NCBI GenBank assembly: GCA_003838065.1
Contig: QZAC01000025.1
Span: 1-7,193, forward strand
Length of the DNA: 7,193 nucleotides
Source of the DNA: Methanocalculus sp. MSAO_Arc2
Lineage (GTDB): Archaea; Halobacteriota; Methanomicrobia; Methanomicrobiales; Methanocorpusculaceae
Reading direction: 5' to 3'
Shown: one piece after another, positions 1 to 7,193 of the stretch
Numbering within the stretch: the stretch's first letter is position 1
Layout: each line of letters begins with the position of its first letter
Program-made: the position numbers and the translations under genes
The notes under the pieces: generated by a model
The model's input: the letters and a program-made list of their open reading frames with translations, nothing else
The model's database searches: none
Told to the model about the DNA's origin: nothing

Positions 1-2133
<2,133 letters not shown>

Positions 2134-2141
2134 GAAATCAA

Positions 2142-2146
2142 CTCCT
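2142..2146 (-). promoter_or_regulatory. Shine-Dalgarno site supporting the katG TTG start
   Basis: Minus-strand AGGAG followed by TTGAT closely matches the archaeal SD consensus (AGGAGGTGAT) and sits 8 nt before the TTG at 2133. A weaker AAGGA lies 7 nt before the ATG at 2100, so both starts have some support. Confidence 0.55.
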
Positions 2147-2170
2147 ATGGTTCTATCCACGGTGACGATA

Positions 2171-2184
2171 GCATATAATTCTTC
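2171..2184 (-). promoter_or_regulatory. Putative katG promoter (BRE/TATA box)
   Basis: The minus strand reads GAAGAATTATATGC: a purine-rich BRE-like element followed by an archaeal TATA box. A start site about 25 nt downstream would fall near 2149, just before the SD, giving a leader of roughly 16 nt to the TTG start. This suggests katG can be transcribed independently of the flavodoxin gene upstream of it. Confidence 0.5.
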
Positions 2185-2211
2185 TGCACACCCCGGGATA
2201 GACCGGTGCAG
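2184..2211. repeat. Inverted repeat between flavodoxin gene and katG promoter
   Basis: Six-base arms CTGCAC (2184-2189) and GTGCAG (2206-2211) flank inner GC-rich bases that can pair further (CCGG/CCGG) with a bulge. It begins about 9 bp beyond the flavodoxin stop codon and abuts the katG BRE/TATA element. It could be an operator for katG or a weak hairpin at the end of the flavodoxin transcript; the sequence does not decide between them. Confidence 0.4.
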
Positions 2212-2219
2212 CTGGTTGA

Positions 2220-2759
2220 TTACCTGGATAGCGAGTGCTGCGCAGAGGAAGGGATTGATTCATTCTGTATATCCCACGCCACTTTCTCTGCCCATTGCCG
2301 GATCGCATCCGGGTCCCGGAAATCTCCTATCGGAGCTTTGACCAGCTTCAGTACCATCCTCTGTGCAAATGAGAAACCTGCCGGATCAGCTTTCCCGCAA
2401 AAGTACCCATAGTGTGCCGGGACAATCTGGCCAAGAGCATTCTGCAGAATTTCCCTGCCCTGCTTCTGCTTCTCTGGATCATCATCACGAAACATAAGCC
2501 CAACAGCAAACGCACCCCGGATCCGAACAGAAATAACATCATGATGCTGTCTGCAGAAGTCTCCGACCTCAGCCATCCTGCCCATGTAGATGGGACCGCC
2601 AATGATGAGGTGATCATACACTTCTGGATCAGGGTTGTTCCGTATATCTAAGAGATCGACATCCATTCCAGCTGATCGCAACACGTCCATGATTACAGTC
2701 GCGATACCTTCGGTCGATCCAGTTCGTGTTGCATAGGTGACAAGTATCCTCCCGCTCAT
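2220..2759 (-). CDS. Flavodoxin domain protein (HemG-like, flavodoxin_5 type)
   Basis: A 179-residue soluble single-domain flavoprotein, expected to bind FMN and carry one or two electrons. The FMN-phosphate loop is visible at residues 8-16 (TYATRTGST, pattern TxTGxT), and the second FMN-contacting loop is GGPIYMGRM at 54-62. Size and layout resemble the protoporphyrinogen oxidase HemG (about 180 aa), but methanogens that make haem are expected to use the sirohaem (Ahb) route, which has no such step. A general electron-transfer role is therefore more likely; both points are inference. The stop codon is 86 bp before the katG start in the same direction, so the two may be partly co-transcribed. 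A role in supplying reducing power or haem-related redox work beside KatG is possible but unproven. The ATG at 2759 starts directly on the first beta strand, as expected. It has no clear SD, and a TATA-like TTTATCAT about 25 bp upstream (2781-2788) would give a leaderless message. Fold is sure; substrate or partner is unknown. Confidence 0.9.
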   Translation of the reverse strand: MSGRILVTYATRTGSTEGIATVIMDVLRSAGMDVDLLDIRNNPDPEVYDHLIIGGPIYMGRMAEVGDFCRQHHDVISVRIRGAFAVGLMFRDDDPEKQKQGREILQNALGQIVPAHYGYFCGKADPAGFSFAQRMVLKLVKAPIGDFRDPDAIRQWAEKVAWDIQNESIPSSAQHSLSR

Positions 2760-2847
2760 ATTCTTTTTTTGGGAAAACAGATGATAAAGCTGACCATACT
2801 ACCTCTGAAGAGCGCGTGCTCCCCTTCATCCATCTTCTATCAGGAAT

Positions 2848-2856
2848 CTTATATTA
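2848..2856 (-). promoter_or_regulatory. Candidate flavodoxin-gene TATA box
   Basis: Minus-strand TAATATAAG resembles an archaeal TATA box. It would start transcription near 2827-2830, leaving a leader of about 70 nt. The nearer TTTATCAT at 2781-2788 is the competing candidate. Confidence 0.35.
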
Positions 2857-2878
2857 CACATACTGAAATCTGTTCATC

Positions 2879-2912
2879 TGATCTGCGCTTTTTGATTTTC
2901 AACGCAGGATCA
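2879..2912. repeat. Inverted repeat in the divergent flavodoxin/groES promoter region
   Basis: Arms TGATCTGCG (2879-2887) and CGCAGGATCA (2903-2912) are complementary over nine pairs with one bulged G, around a T-rich 15-nt spacer. It lies between the candidate minus-strand TATA box (2848-2856) and the groES TATA box (2956-2962). This is where an operator shared by both directions would be expected. No regulator is known; the operator role is inference. Confidence 0.4.
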
Positions 2913-2949
2913 TCAGGGGATCTCTTCTGCCCATCTGCTGGAAAATTCG

Positions 2950-2962
2950 TAAAAATTATATA
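2950..2962 (+). promoter_or_regulatory. groES-groEL promoter (BRE/TATA box)
   Basis: TAAAAATTATATA combines an A-rich BRE-like stretch with a good archaeal TATA box. Transcription would start around 2984-2988, giving a leader of roughly 40 nt before the groES TTG. No bacterial -35/-10 pair or CIRCE element was found, so this bacterial-type operon appears to use the archaeal transcription machinery. Confidence 0.65.
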
Positions 2963-2996
2963 GAACTGCTACTCACCTTATGTCAAGGGCATCAAG

Positions 2997-3011
2997 CCTG
3001 AATCATTCGGG
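2997..3011. repeat. Palindrome in the groES leader
   Basis: CCTGAATCATTCGGG is a 7+7 inverted repeat around a single central C; one of the seven pairs is a G-U wobble in RNA. It sits just downstream of the expected start site, and its last bases run into the SD region. It could be a repressor operator or a small RNA hairpin near the SD, which is inference. Confidence 0.35.
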
Positions 3012-3020
3012 AGAGGTGAT
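3010..3020 (+). promoter_or_regulatory. Shine-Dalgarno site of groES
   Basis: GGAGAGGTGAT is a near-perfect complement of the archaeal 16S rRNA tail and ends 5 nt before the TTG at 3026. It fixes TTG as the start; no in-frame ATG exists that would retain the conserved first beta strand. Confidence 0.8.
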
Positions 3021-3025
3021 ATACA

Positions 3026-3298
3026 TTGGCAATCGTTCCAATTGGTGAGCGTGTTCTCATCAGGCCAGGCAAGCCTGAAGAAAAGACAAAAAGCGGGATT
3101 TATATTCCCGATTCAGCCCAGGAGAAGAGAAAAGAAGGTTATGTCGTTGCCTGTGGCACCTTCAAAGATGGAAAGAAACTCCCCTTGAAAGAGGGGGACC
3201 ACATCCTGTATGGCGGGTATAGTTCTGAGAAGATCACTATCGACGGCGAGGAACTTGTTATGATCGAGTTCAAAGATGTCCTTGCCAGAGTGGAGTGA
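3026..3298 (+). CDS. groES: Co-chaperonin GroES (Cpn10)
   Basis: A 90-residue co-chaperonin that caps the GroEL ring as a heptamer and closes the folding chamber in the cytoplasm. The N-terminal strand is IVPIGERVLIRP (residues 3-14). The mobile loop that docks on GroEL spans about 16-34, with the hydrophobic contact tripeptide Ile25-Tyr26-Ile27 (Ile-Val-Leu in E. coli). The C-terminal half carries the usual pattern: KLPLKEGDHILYGGYS, then a final strand ending FKDVLARVE. It is slightly shorter than E. coli GroES (97 aa), mostly through small loop differences. The start is TTG, set by a strong SD. Its TGA stop is followed after 11 nt by the groEL ATG, so the two form an operon driven from the TATA box at 2956. 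Group I chaperonins are known in a limited set of mesophilic archaea, notably Methanosarcina, alongside the thermosome. Identity is secure. Confidence 0.97.
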   Translation: MAIVPIGERVLIRPGKPEEKTKSGIYIPDSAQEKRKEGYVVACGTFKDGKKLPLKEGDHILYGGYSSEKITIDGEELVMIEFKDVLARVE

Positions 3299-3304
3299 GG
3301 TGGG
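3298..3304 (+). promoter_or_regulatory. Shine-Dalgarno site of groEL
   Basis: AGGTGGG, beginning at the last base of the groES stop codon, lies 5 nt before the ATG at 3310. It shows that this ATG, not the in-frame GTG at 3295 that overlaps the groES stop, is the groEL start. Confidence 0.75.
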
Positions 3305-3309
3305 AAGAG

Positions 3310-4923
3310 ATGTCAACATCAAAACAGATTATGTTTGATGAAGAAGCAAGAAAAGCCATTCTTGCTGGTGTTAACAAGGTATCTGATACCGTCAGGGTTA
3401 CCCTGGGCCCAAAGGGCCGGTATATCGTCATCGACAAACCCACAAATCCTATCATCACAAATGACGGGGTCACGATTGCAAAAGAGATCTCGCTCCATGA
3501 CAGGTTCGAGAATATGGGTGCCAAGCTTGTCAAGGAGGTCGCATCCCGCACCCAGGACAAAACCGGAGACGGGACCACAACTGCCTGTCTCCTTGCACAG
3601 GCAATCCTGAGTGAAGGGATCAAGACTGTTGCAGCCGGGGCAAATCCTATCGAAGTAAAACGAGGTATCGACGCAAGCATCAAGAGTGCTGTTTCATATA
3701 TTGAAACCTCAAGTATCCCGGTCCGCGACCAGGAGAAGATCCTCCAGGTCGCAACCATCTCTGCAAACAATGACGAAGAGATCGGATCACTCATCACTGA
3801 AGCGATGGAGAAGGTTGGATATAACGGACTTATCAGTGTCGAAGATGCAAAAAGCCTTGAAACCGGCCTTGAGGTCGTCAAGGGAATGCAGTTTGACAAC
3901 GGATTTATCTCTCCTTACATGGTCACCGACCAGGAGAAGATGGTCTGTGAATACGAAAACCCCTATATCCTTATCACAGACAAAACAATCAGCACCATAA
4001 AACAGATTGTGCCGATCCTCGAACTGGTATCTTCAGAAGGGCGGCCGCTCTTGATCATTGCTGACAATGTAGACGGCGAGGCACAGGCAGCATTAATCTT
4101 AAATATTATCAGAGGATCGCTGAAGGTCTGTGCCGTCAAGGCTCCCGGATTTGGTGATGAGCGCCTCGCACATCTCGAAGATATTGCTGCACTGACCGGT
4201 GCAACCGTCATCTCAGAAGAGAAGGGGCTCAAGCTTGAAGATGTCTCCCGTGCAGCCCTTGGGTCCTGCCATACGATCCGGGTCGATGATGAGAAGACAC
4301 TCGTTGTTGGCGGCAAGGGCAACCGGGAGACGATCGAAGAGCGGATGAAGCTGATCGAATCGCAGATACGCATCAGTGAATCTGATTTCAAGACAAATGA
4401 GCTCAGACGGCGTCTTGCAAGCCTTGGGGGAGGCGTCGCCGTCATACAGGTTGGTGCCGCAACCGAAACAGAACTCAGGGAGAAGAAGATGCGGGTCGAC
4501 GATGCCCTTAATGCAACAAAAGCAGCAGTTGAGGAAGGTGTCGTTGTTGGCGGCGGGATCACCCTCCTCCGTGCAATCCAGAGCCTTGATGCCCTCTCAT
4601 TTGATGATGACCGTGACGTTGGAGTAGGAATTGTTCGTCGTGCCCTTGAAGAGCCGGTCCGGCAGATCGGCAGGAACTCAGGGATTGAAGGAGCCGAAGT
4701 TATTGCCAGGCTGAAGAATGAAACTGATCCAAAAATAGGATACAATGCAAAGACAGGAACCTATGAAGACCTTATTGCAAGCGGTGTCATTGATCCTGCC
4801 AAGGTCGTCAGGATTGGTCTTCAGAACGCCGGATCAATTGCCGGGATGATCCTTTCAACCGAGGCGATCATCACTGACTATGATGATGAAAAGGATGAGA
4901 AGACGCAGGCCATCATCATCTAA
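3310..4923 (+). CDS. groEL: Group I chaperonin GroEL (Cpn60)
   Basis: ATP-dependent folding chamber subunit of 537 residues (E. coli 548), assembling as double heptameric rings with GroES; cytoplasmic. The equatorial nucleotide site is complete: LGPKGR at 32-37, Asp52, GDGTTT at 86-91 with Asp87, and the ATP-hydrolysis Asp398 in RVDDALNATKAAVEEG. These aspartates fall at the same numbers as in E. coli. The apical domain is recognisable from GMQFDNGFISPY through PLLIIADNVDGEA and KAPGFGDER. The sequence is clearly the bacterial group I type, not the archaeal thermosome (group II). The C-terminus lacks the flexible Gly-Gly-Met repeats and instead ends in a short acidic tail after ITDYDDEKDEK, finishing in three isoleucines. 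It is co-transcribed with groES and followed at once by a T-rich terminator. The archaeal host probably acquired it from bacteria; that part is inference. Long open frames antisense to it are shadows. Confidence 0.98.
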   Translation: MSTSKQIMFDEEARKAILAGVNKVSDTVRVTLGPKGRYIVIDKPTNPIITNDGVTIAKEISLHDRFENMGAKLVKEVASRTQDKTGDGTTTACLLAQAILSEGIKTVAAGANPIEVKRGIDASIKSAVSYIETSSIPVRDQEKILQVATISANNDEEIGSLITEAMEKVGYNGLISVEDAKSLETGLEVVKGMQFDNGFISPYMVTDQEKMVCEYENPYILITDKTISTIKQIVPILELVSSEGRPLLIIADNVDGEAQAALILNIIRGSLKVCAVKAPGFGDERLAHLEDIAALTGATVISEEKGLKLEDVSRAALGSCHTIRVDDEKTLVVGGKGNRETIEERMKLIESQIRISESDFKTNELRRRLASLGGGVAVIQVGAATETELREKKMRVDDALNATKAAVEEGVVVGGGITLLRAIQSLDALSFDDDRDVGVGIVRRALEEPVRQIGRNSGIEGAEVIARLKNETDPKIGYNAKTGTYEDLIASGVIDPAKVVRIGLQNAGSIAGMILSTEAIITDYDDEKDEKTQAIII

Positions 4924-4925
4924 CA

Positions 4926-4940
4926 TTCTTTTTTTATATT
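4926..4940 (+). terminator. T-rich terminator after groEL
   Basis: TTCTTTTTTTATATT begins 2 nt after the groEL stop. Oligo-T runs are sufficient for intrinsic termination in archaea, so this is the likely end of the groES-groEL transcript. Confidence 0.6.
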
Positions 4941-4966
4941 GTGTCCCCGGGACTTCACGGGTACAC
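4941..4966. repeat. Hairpin-forming inverted repeat behind groEL terminator
   Basis: GTGTCCCCG (4941-4949) and CGGGTACAC (4958-4966) pair over nine positions with one mismatch, around an 8-nt loop. It follows directly after the T-run. It may reinforce termination, protect read-through transcripts, or mean nothing. Confidence 0.35.
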
Positions 4967-5136
4967 CCGGATGTAAACAGCATTCACGCTCCATTCTACA
5001 TTCCAGGAAGATATGCACATGCTGTATTCATGATAACGAATTGACTCCCTCCTTTATAAGGTGTGCATGTACCTTTCAGTGTGTTTATGGCTTTTCCATG
5101 CACATACTGCTGGACTACTCTCTGATCCTCCGGAGG
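4967..5136 (+). other. Intergenic region before the radical SAM gene
   Basis: No independent gene is supported here. The frame of the radical SAM gene stays open back to a TTG at 4939, and this extension reads as a cysteine-rich stretch of about 53 codons (8 Cys) up to the ATG at 5098. It has no SD, uses rare codons and contains the TATA box at 5053, so I treat it as upstream sequence. Confidence 0.5.
5053..5060 (+). promoter_or_regulatory. Putative TATA box of the radical SAM gene
   Basis: TTTATAAG fits the archaeal TATA consensus. A start site near 5082 would leave about 55 nt before the ATG at 5137, or about 16 nt before the ATG at 5098. It argues against translation starting further upstream at 4939. 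Confidence 0.5.
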
Positions 5137-6267
5137 ATGCCTGTTGTGCTTTTTCACCTCTATATAACAGACGACTGCAACCTCTCCTGTCGCTATTGCA
5201 GAGGCGGCATGTTCGAAACCATAGATGGACATGACCCTTGCTGTGAGGTCTCTTATGACCTTCCATCAGATTTTGATACCGCACTTCTTCCTTCTTTATA
5301 CAGCTTTTTAAAAAAAGACCCTGATCCGGTTCTCACCTTCATCGGCGGAGAACCCCTTCTAAAGACTGATCTCATCTGCAGAATCATGGATGATATACCT
5401 GGAGGACGATTTATGCTCCAGACAAACGGTCTCCTGCTCGATCGCCTGCCAGCAGAGTACCGGAACCGATTTGAGACAATACTCATCTCAATTGATGGAG
5501 ACGAAGCAACAACTGATCAGAACCGGGGTGATGGGGTCTATTCATCTATCATCACTATTGCACGGGCTATCCGAAGAGAAGGATTCAGTCATGAAATCAT
5601 CGCCCGGATGACCATTGATGAAGAAACAGACATCGCTGCATCAGTTTTACATCTACAGAACCTCAAAGACTCTCCATTTACATCGATACACTGGCAGATC
5701 AATGCTAATTTCAATAGCGATTATTCGAAACGGCATTTTTCAGAATGGGTTTTGAAGAGCTACAATCCGGGCATCTCCGAACTTATACAATATTGGGTCG
5801 ATCATATGTATTCACATGCTGAGGTGCTCGGCTGGTACCCGTTCCTCCAGACAACACTTGACCTGCTTATTAGCAATAACACCGGTCTCAGGTGCGGATC
5901 AGGCTCTTCCAACTATACTATTCAGGCTGATGGATATGTTGTCCCCTGCCCGATTATGATTGGATTGAAGAATACAGTCGTTGGCGATATCAGATCAAAC
6001 GATTCATTTGACCTCCCGAAGGTTGTACCGGGACCACCCTGTACTGATTGTTCAATTATAGATTTTTGTGGAGGCAGGTGTCTGTATTCGAATCTGATCC
6101 ACCCATGGCCAGAAGAAGGTGTTCGTGCCGTCTGTTCGACAGTTTATCATCTTCGTTCATCCCTGGTTGCCCATCTACCTGCGATTCAAAGACTCATTGA
6201 TGATCAGACAATTACCCTCTCTTCCTTTGCCCATACGCGATATAACGGGTGCGAGATTATTCCATAG
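5137..6267 (+). CDS. Radical SAM/SPASM protein, putative peptide-modifying (AF0577-like)
   Basis: A 376-residue iron-sulfur enzyme that should cleave S-adenosylmethionine to a 5'-deoxyadenosyl radical. The SAM-cluster motif CNLSCRYC (CX3CX2C) is Cys14, Cys18, Cys21, followed by the SAM-contacting GGEP at 70-73 and LQTNG and ISIDG strands of the TIM barrel. The C-terminal SPASM domain has all seven expected cysteines: 253, 271, then CX2CX5CX3C at 302, 305, 311, 315, and 333, enough for two auxiliary [4Fe-4S] clusters. SPASM enzymes typically modify ribosomal peptides or proteins. The overall layout and the ending NGCEIIP resemble the archaeal AF0577-type putative peptide-modifying family, as I recall it. 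No precursor peptide gene is evident beside it. Start choice is uncertain: the ATG at 5137 fits family length but GGAGG abuts it; the GTG at 5146 has GGAGG at 9 nt; the ATG at 5098 adds 13 residues. It has its own TATA box and no clear terminator behind it. The substrate is unknown. Confidence 0.88.
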   Translation: MPVVLFHLYITDDCNLSCRYCRGGMFETIDGHDPCCEVSYDLPSDFDTALLPSLYSFLKKDPDPVLTFIGGEPLLKTDLICRIMDDIPGGRFMLQTNGLLLDRLPAEYRNRFETILISIDGDEATTDQNRGDGVYSSIITIARAIRREGFSHEIIARMTIDEETDIAASVLHLQNLKDSPFTSIHWQINANFNSDYSKRHFSEWVLKSYNPGISELIQYWVDHMYSHAEVLGWYPFLQTTLDLLISNNTGLRCGSGSSNYTIQADGYVVPCPIMIGLKNTVVGDIRSNDSFDLPKVVPGPPCTDCSIIDFCGGRCLYSNLIHPWPEEGVRAVCSTVYHLRSSLVAHLPAIQRLIDDQTITLSSFAHTRYNGCEIIP

Positions 6268-6277
6268 AACCCATTCA

Positions 6278-6290
6278 ATGGTGAAACCAT
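6278..6290. repeat. Small inverted repeat upstream of the permease promoter
   Basis: ATGGTGAAACCAT is a perfect 5-bp stem with a 3-nt loop, and overlaps CCATTCAATGG (6271-6281), another perfect short repeat. The two share the AATGG segment and exclude each other. They lie between the radical SAM stop and the permease TATA box, so they could be the end of one transcript or an operator for the next. Confidence 0.25.
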
Positions 6291-6298
6291 CCAAATAC

Positions 6299-6306
6299 TC
6301 TTATAA
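6299..6306 (+). promoter_or_regulatory. Putative TATA box of the permease gene
   Basis: TCTTATAA is TATA-like. A start site about 25-27 nt downstream falls near 6327-6332, practically at the first codon of the short upstream ORF and about 55 nt before the permease ATG. Confidence 0.4.
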
Positions 6307-6333
6307 CAGACCATCGGATCGGTAATTACATTG

Positions 6334-6384
6334 ATGTATGCAATGGTTAATAGCAGGGGAAAACAGGCAATCAAAATGATATAA
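6334..6384 (+). CDS. Possible 16-codon upstream ORF (leader peptide)
   Basis: An ATG at 6334 (or TTG at 6331) opens a frame of 16 codons reading MYAMVNSRGKQAIKMI and ending in a TAA that overlaps the permease ATG by one base (TAATG). No SD is visible before the permease ATG, so ribosomes finishing this ORF could re-initiate there. The predicted transcript start would make it nearly leaderless. It resembles no known peptide; a chance ORF is quite possible. Confidence 0.25.
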   Translation: MYAMVNSRGKQAIKMI

Positions 6385-7193
6385 TGGTGGTTCTTCTGGA
6401 TTTCGCTGTCATTATTTTGATACTTCTTATAACAGGCATTGCAGCAGGCTTCTTTGCCGGACTCCTTGGTATTGGAGGGGGTTTTCTAATGGTCCCTGTC
6501 CAGTACCTCCTGCTCATCGAAACCGGGATCGATCCCACGTTTGCAATCCGCATCGCCATTGGAACCAGTCTGGCCGTCGTATTCCCGGTATCCTGTTCAG
6601 CAGCGTGGGCCCACCAGAAACATCAGGCCATCGACTGGCAGGCAGCAGTACCAATCGGGCTTGCAGGACTCGGAGGAGGATTTGCCGGCGGGACCCTTGC
6701 TTCATACCTACCGGTTGAGATCCTCAAACCCCTCTTTGGAGCAATGGTCTTTATTGCCGCTGTCAGAATGATCAGGATTATTCCCCCCTGCAGGATCGGG
6801 GAGAAACCATGCATATGGAGATGGACCTTCTCGGGGATGATCATCGGAACCATGTCGGGTCTGGTCGGGATGGGTGGGGGGATCATCCTTGTCCCGGTTC
6901 TGCTCCTCTTCTTCAATCTCCCAATACATCGTGCAGTCGCAACCTCGTCTGCCTGTATCCTCTTCTTCTCAGTCGGGGGTATCATGGCATATATCTACCA
7001 TGGACTCATGATAGATGAGCTTGGAGCAGGGTTCATCGGCTATATCGATCTGCTCCAATGGGTTATCCTCACCGGATCCATGATCCCGCTCTCAAGAGTT
7101 GGTGTTGCCGCTGCCCACCGGCTCGCTGCAGAGAGACTGAGGGTAATTTTTGCTGTTATGATGGCTGGAATAGGTCTTGCCATGATCTTTTTC
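6384..7193 (+). CDS. TauE/SafE-family membrane permease (C-terminus beyond right edge)
   Basis: Polytopic inner-membrane protein of the TauE/SafE (formerly DUF81) family, whose characterised members export or import sulfite, sulfoacetate or other organosulfur anions. The substrate here cannot be read from sequence. There are 270 in-frame codons to the edge, close to the usual 250-300, so little is missing. The family's internal duplication is plain: GLLGIGGGFLMVP at 26-38 and GLVGMGGGIILVP at 159-171, each at the end of a hydrophobic segment. Further membrane segments include about 8-24, 56-72, 87-104, 113-127, 147-157, 188-204 and 250-270. The last stretch, with RLAAERLRVIFAVMMAGIGLAMI, matches the usual family ending. 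ATG 6384 starts just before the first helix; its SD is poor, and it overlaps the stop of a short upstream ORF. It lies 116 bp beyond the radical SAM gene with its own TATA-like element. Confidence 0.92.
   Translation, partial: MVVLLDFAVIILILLITGIAAGFFAGLLGIGGGFLMVPVQYLLLIETGIDPTFAIRIAIGTSLAVVFPVSCSAAWAHQKHQAIDWQAAVPIGLAGLGGGFAGGTLASYLPVEILKPLFGAMVFIAAVRMIRIIPPCRIGEKPCIWRWTFSGMIIGTMSGLVGMGGGIILVPVLLLFFNLPIHRAVATSSACILFFSVGGIMAYIYHGLMIDELGAGFIGYIDLLQWVILTGSMIPLSRVGVAAAHRLAAERLRVIFAVMMAGIGLAMIFF

Noticed and set aside
2769..2963. A 64-codon plus-strand frame in the divergent intergenic region
   Set aside because: No SD, no recognisable sequence pattern, and it covers the TATA boxes and inverted repeat expected of a regulatory region.
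2930..3025. A CIRCE operator (HrcA site) before groES
   Set aside because: No TTAGCACTC/GAGTGCTAA pair or near match is present; the palindrome at 2997-3011 is unrelated in sequence.
3295..3309. groEL starting at the GTG at 3295
   Set aside because: It would overlap the groES stop and add residues (RWEE) not typical of the family; the SD at 3298-3304 points to the ATG at 3310.
3963..4745. A 260-codon open frame antisense to groEL, plus another at 3270-3899
   Set aside because: Both mirror the groEL codon pattern, give low-complexity Ser/Arg-rich translations with no recognisable domain, and have no ribosome site. GroEL on the other strand is unmistakable.
5063..5074. A possible palindrome near TGCATG in the radical SAM upstream region
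   Set aside because: Only the outermost and central bases pair; the intervening positions do not, so symmetry is no better than chance.

Overview
The window looks like a chromosomal segment of a mesophilic methanogenic archaeon, most likely of the Methanomicrobiales/Methanosarcina sort. The evidence is archaeal TATA-box promoters, strong Shine-Dalgarno sites matching the archaeal 16S tail, TTG starts, and a radical SAM/SPASM protein resembling a mainly archaeal family. The organism assignment is an inference; no rRNA or methanogenesis gene is present.

Layout. (1) Positions 1-2133, minus strand: a nearly complete catalase-peroxidase gene (katG) whose last roughly 20-25 codons lie beyond the left edge. 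(2) 2220-2759, minus strand: a short-chain flavodoxin of the HemG/flavodoxin_5 type, upstream of katG and in the same direction. (3) 2760-3025: a divergent promoter region. (4) 3026-4923, plus strand: a bacterial-type (group I) chaperonin operon, groES then groEL, with an archaeal promoter, tight coupling and a T-rich terminator. (5) 5137-6267, plus strand: a radical SAM/SPASM enzyme resembling the putative peptide-modifying AF0577 family, with its own TATA box. (6) 6384 to the right edge, plus strand: a TauE/SafE-type membrane permease, cut by the edge, preceded by a very short upstream ORF that overlaps its start codon.

How the genes fit together. KatG, the flavodoxin and GroES/GroEL form a plausible oxidative/protein-stress neighbourhood. 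KatG removes peroxide and GroES/GroEL refolds damaged protein, and both are families usually found in bacteria, so acquisition by transfer and adoption under archaeal promoters is a reasonable inference. The radical SAM enzyme and the permease have their own promoters and are not evidently part of that response. No CRISPR array, IS element, tRNA or rRNA was seen. The less ordinary points are the peptide-modifying radical SAM enzyme with no obvious substrate gene but a cysteine-rich in-frame stretch just upstream, the GroEL lacking a GGM tail, several inverted repeats beside the stress-gene promoters, and the upstream ORF coupled to the permease gene.
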